From Panax quinquefolius (Eukaryota > Streptophyta > Magnoliopsida > Apiales > Araliaceae), in assembly GCA_020205615.1 (NCBI GenBank), contig CM035160.1, positions 124,835,605 through 124,899,604 on the forward strand: a stretch of DNA of 64,000 nucleotides, in the 5' to 3' direction. How positions within the stretch are numbered: the stretch's first letter is position 1; every line of letters starts with the position of its first letter. The position numbers and the translations under genes are program-made. Of this stretch, positions 58,966-64,000 are shown one piece after another. Under the pieces are notes generated by a model. It was not told where the DNA came from. It was given only the letters and a program-made list of their open reading frames with translations, and ran no database searches.

Positions 58966-60007
58966 ATGCCGCCAAGAAGAAGACAACGTAACCAAGAGGC
59001 GTGAATCGCATAATGATAACGAAGGGGGGTCTTAATAACCCAACGCAAGAGTTCGTTAATTTATTAACGAACAGATTTAACCAAGTCGGGGTAGAGCACC
59101 CAGATGATCTAAGGTAGCCCTTAACGGCTACCTTTAATGAATTTAAGAGTGTAGGTCCACCCAATTTAAGGGAACGACGGACCCAATGGAGGCCTGTATA
59201 CGGGTCAAGGAAAAGAGAAGGCGTTTGTTATTACAAATGTAACTGAGGCGCAAAAGACTTCTTTTGTGACCTATATAATGAAGGGGGAAGCCAACTACTG
59301 GTGGGAGGCTCACCAAGGTTGGGCTGGAGCAGAAGCTGTTACATGGGAACAGTTTAAGAAGGTATTCTTCGAGAACTACTTCCCTACTAAAGCATGTAAG
59401 GAGGATGGAGATTAAGTTCCTCGAACTTAAACAGGGGACATGATTGTTCTCAATACACGCCAAATTCAATGAATTGGCAAGGTTCGCTTCCACACCAAGT
59501 GGACACGAGGAGAGGAAGGCTCAGAGATTTGAAAGCAGGCCTAAAACCCTAGCTCTATAAGAGGATATCGGTTTTTAGAGTGCTTCCTACGGGACCATTT
59601 TGGAAAAGGTGATAATAAAGAGAGGGTGCAAAGTGAGGCGTTGACCCAATACCAAGGATCGAAAGAATAAAAGTAAGGGAGAGGGAGGAAATAAGGCAGA
59701 GATTGCCAGTGGTAGTGGCAATATGCCTAAGAGGAAGAATTTTAACCCTGGGAATACTGGGGTGAAACAAGGGGATCCTAAATGTAGGATGGAGGCATGC
59801 AAGACATGCGGTAAGACTCATCTGGGAGTCTTTCTGAAGGGAAAGACTGGTTGTTATAACTGGGGGCAGGAGGGTCACATATCTCCCAACTGTCCTAATC
59901 CTAAGAAAAGCCGGGGATGTTTTGTTTGTGGGTCGGTGGACCACATGGAAAGAAATTGCCCAAAGAAAGGGCGGAGGGTAGTAAAGGTTCGTAAAGGTGC
60001 AATTTAG
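58966..60007 (+). pseudogene. gag: E gag
   Basis: The start ATG at 58966 gives MPPRRRQRNQEA, then TGA. Capsid pieces follow in changing frames: KTSFVTYIMKGEANYWWEAH (about 59249-59311), VTWEQFKKVFFENYFPTKAC (59338-59397), and FLELKQG (about 59418). The frame 59723-60007 has three knuckles: CKTCGKTHLGVF (last Cys lost), CYNWGQEGHISPNC (second Cys to Trp) and intact CFVCGSVDHMERNC. A lost Cys in each of two knuckles should weaken RNA binding. Confidence 0.85.
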
Positions 60008-60099
60008 TCACATCGACCAACACCATCATTGGATAGACCCTCATTTTAACGCTTATATACGACCATCCAAGATGCACAGATCAATCGGATGTAGTAAGC

Positions 60100-60414
60100 A
60101 TTATCATTCCAACCAACTAAATAAATGCTTACGTGTTATTTCGACACGGGTGCTACTTGTGTTCTTTTATAAGATGTGGATTTGCTAAGCAATTGGGATT
60201 AAATCCTGAAAAGTTAGAAATACCTTTAGACGTTAAGGTAGCAAACGAGGAGATAATTCCCATTGAACATATTCATAGGAATTATTTCGTAGATATCAGG
60301 GGTAATAGATTATTGGTAGATCTTTTACCAATAAGGTTAAGGGAATTTGATGTGATTCTCGGTATGGATTGTTTAATTAACCATAAAGCGATAATAGACT
60401 GGTATAGAACCTAA
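60100..60414 (+). pseudogene. pol: E protease
   Basis: The active site CYFDTGATCV is read at 60134-60163 (Asp at 60143). A shift then leads to FAKQLGLNPEKLEIPLDVKV and LREFDVILGMDCLINHKAII to 60414, where a stop follows. The two parts lie in neighbouring frames. Confidence 0.8.
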
Positions 60415-60434
60415 GGCTTTCTAAGAAACCTGAG

Positions 60435-61480
60435 GTGGTGTTTTATGGAAATAAATCACTGGGATGTTCTTGTTGTCTAACCATGACACAAGCTAGAAAG
60501 ATGTTGAAGAAGGGGTGTAAGGGTTATATGTGTCATGTGGTGGATACCCAAAGAGTGGGAACATCATTGGAACAGAAAATAGTAGTTCAAGAATTTGTGG
60601 ATGTGTTTTCGGAGGAGTTACCCGGTATTCCTCCAGATAGGTATGTAGAATTTGTGATTTATTTGTTGCTGGGTACGACACCAGTTTCAAAGGCACCATA
60701 TAAGATGGCGCTAGTTGAGATGAAGGAGTTAATGGTTTAATTACAGGAACTATTAGATATAAAGTACATTCAACCGAGTGTGTCTCCGTGGGGAGCACCG
60801 ATATTGTTTGTAAAGAAAAAGGACGGATCGTTACGACTTTGTATCGACTATAGAGAGTTGAACAAGTTAACGATTAAGAATAAATACCCGTTGCCTAGGA
60901 TCGATGATTTATTTGATCAGTTGAAAGGGGCAAAGTATTTTCTAAGATACATTTGCGCACGGGGTATCATCAACAGAAAGTGAGGAAGGAAGATATACCT
61001 AAGACGACATTTAGAAATCGTTATGGGCATTACGAGTTTTTGGTTATGTCGTTTGGGTTGACGAATGCGCCAGCCGCATTTATGGATATGATGAATAGAG
61101 TGTTCAAATAATATTTGGACAAGTTCGTTGTAGTGTTCATTGACGATATTCTAGTCAATTCTAAGACGCTAAAAGATCATGTTGAACATCTAAGAATAGT
61201 GTTGGAAACACTACGGAGGGAGAAGTTGTATGCAAAATTCACTAAGTGTGAATTTTGGCTCGAACGAGTGCAGTTTCTAGGACATGTTATAGACAAAGAT
61301 GGCATATCCGTAGATCTAGCGAAGGTGGAAGCAGTAAATGAGTGGGAGCAATCAAAACGCCAACCGAGGTTAGAGTTTTTACGGGGTTACGGATACTATA
61401 GAAGGTTCATTCAGACTTTTCTAAATTAGCTACTCATTACGACAAATCCGACAAGGAAGTCGGTGAAGTATGTATGGACG
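60435..61480 (+). pseudogene. pol: E reverse transcriptase
   Basis: Segments in order: FVDVFSEELPGIPPDR (60590-60640) and [50 protein letters not shown] and [16 protein letters not shown] (60780-60940); a frameshift near 60945 at the [10 protein letters not shown] position; [19 protein letters not shown] with a TAA at about 61109; catalytic [14 protein letters not shown] (61124-61165, FIDD); QFLGHVIDKDGISVDLAKVE; and GYYRRFIQTF (about 61390-61425). At least three lesions. Confidence 0.85.
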
Positions 61481-61489
61481 TAAAAGTGT

Positions 61490-61900
61490 GAGCATAGTTT
61501 TTAAGAACTAAAAGGAGGTTGAGTGAGGCACCAGATTATCTTTACTATATGATACTGGGGAATTTTGTAGTTTATAACGATGCTTCAGAGAGGACTAGGT
61601 CATGTGATTATGCAGCAGATGGCAAGGTCATCACAGTATGCATCACGTCAGTTAAAGGATTATGAGAAGGTCTATCCTACTCATGACCTAGAATTAACAG
61701 CTGTAGTGTTTGCTTTAAAAATATGGAGACATTAAATATACGGGGAAAAATGTGAGATATACACGGACCATAAAAGTCTAAAATATATCTTCACACAGAA
61801 GGAGTTGAATATGAGGTAGAGAAGGTGGTTAGAGTTGATAAAAGATTATGATTTTGATATCTTATATCATCCGGGGAAATCGAATGTAGTAGCCGACACG
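61490..61900 (+). pseudogene. pol: E RNase H
   Basis: Read in shifting frames: [11 protein letters not shown] (about 61568, Asp), [20 protein letters not shown] (61640-61700), [11 protein letters not shown], then a stop (TAA at about 61734), [20 protein letters not shown] (61755-61815), TAG, and [17 protein letters not shown]. The hinge passes into integrase at 61835. Confidence 0.75.
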
Positions 61901-62875
61901 ATAAGTCGGAAGGGTAGAGAAAAGCTATCAATGTTAACAACTCAGAATGAGTTAATAACAGAGATGGCAAAGATGGAATTAGAAGTTAAGTTACCAAGTG
62001 AAATGGGGGAGATGTTATTCTCAATAGAGACTCGACCAACGATAGTGGAACGGGTTAAGGAAGTACAGATAAGTACTGAAGAATGTGAACGTGTGAGGAA
62101 GATAATGAAGGATGACGTGAAGACTAAGTATAACCTTGATAAAGAAGGTTTACTTCGTTTTGAAGGAAGAATTTGGGTTCCAAATAATTTCGAGTTGAAA
62201 GAGGAGATTATGTGTGAGGCCTATAGTTCGAGGTACTCGATACATCCTGGTAGTACTAAGATGTATCAAGACCTTCGTCAGAACTTTTGGTGGCCGAACA
62301 TGAAGAGAGAGATCGCAGAATATGTTAGTAAGTGCTTAACTTGTCAGAAAGTTAAGGCTAAACACCAAAGACCGAGTGGATTGATACAGCCACTGGAGAT
62401 TCCGGAGTGGAAATGGGAACATATCACCATGGACTTTGTGGTAGGACTTCCAACCACGAGAAAAGGATACGAAGCTATTTGGGTAATAGTGGATCGGTTA
62501 ACTAAATTGGCTCATTTTCAACCAATAGGAGTTAGGTATAATTTAGAACAGTTAGCTAAACTTTATGTCAAAGAAATCATTTCCAGACATGGAGTACCTG
62601 TTTCAATTGTGTCCGATCGTGATCCACGATTCACATCGAACTTTTGGAGGAGTTTGCAAGAATAAATGGGAACGCATTTGAGATTGAGTACAGCATATCA
62701 TCCACAGACTGATGGACAAAGTGAACAAACAATTCAAACGCTAGAAGATATGCTAAGATCTTGTGTTATGGATTTCAAGGGAAGTTGGGTCGAACATCTA
62801 CCTTTGGTAGAATTCGCTTACAACAATAGTTTTCACGCTAGTATAGGCATGCCGCCTCACGAAGCGTTGTATTGA
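61835..62875 (+). pseudogene. pol: E integrase (open 61835-62665, then stop)
   Basis: The 276-codon frame covers the hinge ([20 protein letters not shown]), N-terminal zinc domain ([20 protein letters not shown] ... [11 protein letters not shown]), first Asp ([12 protein letters not shown]) and second Asp ([16 protein letters not shown]). A TAA at 62663 ends it. The frame 62666-62875 continues with [20 protein letters not shown] (catalytic Glu after QS) and [20 protein letters not shown]. Only one stop separates the two, so this is the least-damaged integrase here. Confidence 0.88.
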
Positions 62876-63469
62876 AGGAAGTGTAGAACACCACTTTATT
62901 GGGATGAAGTAGGTGAACGTCGAATGTTGGGACTTGAGATGGTACAATAAACGGCAGACATGGTGAAGCTGATAAGAGCTCAATTAGTAGCGGCTCAAGA
63001 TAGACAAAGGAAGTATGCAGATCCTCATCGAGAGAAGAGGGAGTTTGAAGTAGGTTCATTTGTCTTTCTAAAAGTATCGCCCTGGAAAGGGAAGATACGT
63101 TTTGGGAAGAAAGGGAAGTTAAGTCCAAGGTTTGTATGACCTTTTGAGATTTTAAGAAGGGTAAGAGAGGTAGCTTATGAAGTAGCCTTACCTCCAAAAA
63201 TGGAAAGAATACACAACGTGTTCCACGTGTCTGTGTTGCGTCCTTATAAACTGGACTACAAGCACGTAATAGATTATGAGTCTATTCAAGTAGAAAAAGA
63301 CTTAACGTATAAAGAACTTCAGATTCAAATTATTGATAGGAAGGAACAAGTCTTGAGAAATAAAGTAATACCTTCAGTAGAGGTAATTTTGAGTAACCAT
63401 GATGCTGAAGAAGCAACGTGGGAGCTCAAAATTAAAATGAAAGAAAAGTTTCCTCATTTTTTAATGTAA
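62876..63469 (+). pseudogene. pol: E integrase C-terminus and chromodomain
   Basis: After a TGA at about 62872 come broken pieces of the linker (AAQDRQRKYADPHREKREFE, 62990-63050), FVFLKVSPWKGKIRFGKKGK, then LSPRFV with TGA where the family has GPF. The frame 63200-63469 reads ERIHNVFHVSVLRPYKLDYK and the chromodomain VIDYESIQVEKDLTYKELQI, IDRKEQVLRNKVIPSVEVIL, EEATWELKIK, ending at 63469. Confidence 0.82.
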
Positions 63470-63478
63470 GAATAGCGA

Positions 63479-63514
63479 GATTCTGGGGACAGAATCCTTA
63501 TAAGGAGGGAAGAA
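63479..63514 (+). promoter_or_regulatory. E hairpin and polypurine tract
   Basis: Hairpin GATTCTG-GGGA-CAGAATC at 63479-63496, then CTTATAAGGAGGGAAGAA ending at the 3' LTR start. It starts about ten bases after the pol stop codon. Confidence 0.88.
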
Positions 63515-64000
63515 TGTAACGCCTGAGAATTTCGAAGTTTGAATGAATTAAATTTTTATTTGATTATGTGAATTAAATGAATTTAATTGATTTATTATGT
63601 GAGTAGGATGTTCAAAGGTCGTTCTATGACCTAGAATATACAGATGTAGTTAGTATTATGGCTTTGTGCTAGTATTAATGATTGTGAATTATCAAGACGA
63701 AAATGAAGGTTTTTCGTGAATGTTTGCGTCAAAACACAATTCATCCGATTTTGTTCGGAGCTAGGGTTTGAAATTTCGAGAAACGCATAATGATTGAATA
63801 TAAAGATAGTATTGAATATCCAATAATAATTCCGTTGTGGCAAACGAAGTTTTCGTTTGCGGACGTAAAACCTAAGAGTTTGTGAAAGAGGTTTCCGAAA
63901 GGAAAATGAAATGCGTATAGTCGTTTCGGATATTATACATATGAAATACGAGTATTATATTAGGAGGATAGTATGAAGAATAGTATGACGTATAATACGA
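63515..64000 (+). repeat. E 3' LTR (cut by window end)
   Basis: TGTAACGCCTGAGAATTTCG matches the 5' LTR start at 9701. The match runs through 10120 and continues with sequence found after 54959, proving that the 5' LTR was split by B. Confidence 0.9.

Larger units (their letters stand above)
9701..64000 (+). mobile_element. Element E: Tekay-like chromovirus (3' LTR cut by window end; 44.8 kb nested insert)
   Basis: Plus-strand order: 5' LTR (9701-10120 and 54959-57781), primer site (57785), accessory ORF (58029-58594), gag (58966-60007), protease-RT-RNase H-integrase-chromodomain (60100-63469), hairpin and polypurine tract (63479-63514), 3' LTR (63515 on). Both LTRs start TGTAACGC...GA.AATTTCGAAGTTTGAATG. 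The 5' LTR sequence stops at 10120 and resumes after TATTA at 54959, so B landed in an existing E LTR. The gag start MPPRRR and a C-terminal chromodomain place it near Tekay/Del. Stops and frameshifts make it inactive as written. Confidence 0.88.

Noticed and set aside
59555..59944. 129-codon minus-strand frame
   Set aside because: Antisense to E gag zinc knuckles; shadow.
1..64000. Host genes, tRNA, rRNA, CRISPR arrays or organelle inserts
   Set aside because: No tRNA box pairs, rRNA-like blocks, spaced palindromic arrays of CRISPR type, or plastid/mitochondrial genes could be recognised by eye. All stretches fall into the described elements.

Overview
The window is plant nuclear DNA made almost entirely of nested LTR retrotransposons. 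Evidence for a flowering plant: primer-binding sites matching plant initiator-Met tRNA, gag proteins starting MPPRR, chromodomain-type Ty3/Gypsy pol (Tekay/Del-like), an Athila-type fragment with an Asp-tRNA primer site, and a Ty1/Copia element. The species cannot be told. I see no host protein gene, tRNA, rRNA or CRISPR array. Almost all long reading frames are retrotransposon remnants with stops and frameshifts, or shadows of them.

Layout (insertion borders supported by 5-bp target duplications where given). (1) 1-9036, minus strand: element A1, with a 5.0 kb LTR (4008-9036), a gag-only 1.8 kb interior and a second LTR cut by the window start. (2) 9037-9700: Athila-like remnant. (3) 9701-64000, plus strand: element E (Tekay-like), whose 5' LTR is split after 10120 and resumes at 54959; gag-pol lies at 58966-63469 and the 3' LTR starts at 63515. 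(4) Inside the E LTR: element B, 10121-54958, minus strand, duplication TATTA. (5) Inside B: element C1 (16647-26073, plus, TATGT, in a gag zinc-knuckle codon); solo LTR A2 (27870-41969, plus, ACAAC/ACAAT), which itself holds a Ty1/Copia element (30185-39269, plus, CTTAG); and element C2 (43363-53157, minus, ATTTC, in the B 5' LTR). The deepest stack has four levels: E > B > A2 > Copia. With insertions removed, B is about 11.5 kb with a 5.8 kb interior.

How the parts work together: A carries only gag but shares with B and E the leader, the primer-binding site and the hairpin before the polypurine tract, so it looks like a non-autonomous partner of E/B-type elements. C1 has lost most of reverse transcriptase and RNase H. 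The Copia copy has lost most of its integrase.

The most interesting signals are structural. They are: a ~208-bp tandem array in the family-A LTR whose palindromic core stays self-complementary while its sequence changes; a hairpin before the polypurine tract with compensatory changes across four families; an LTR of B that has moved outward to include an old polypurine tract; an extra acidic/coiled-coil ORF upstream of gag shared by B and E; and regularly spaced A/U hairpins in the Copia leader.
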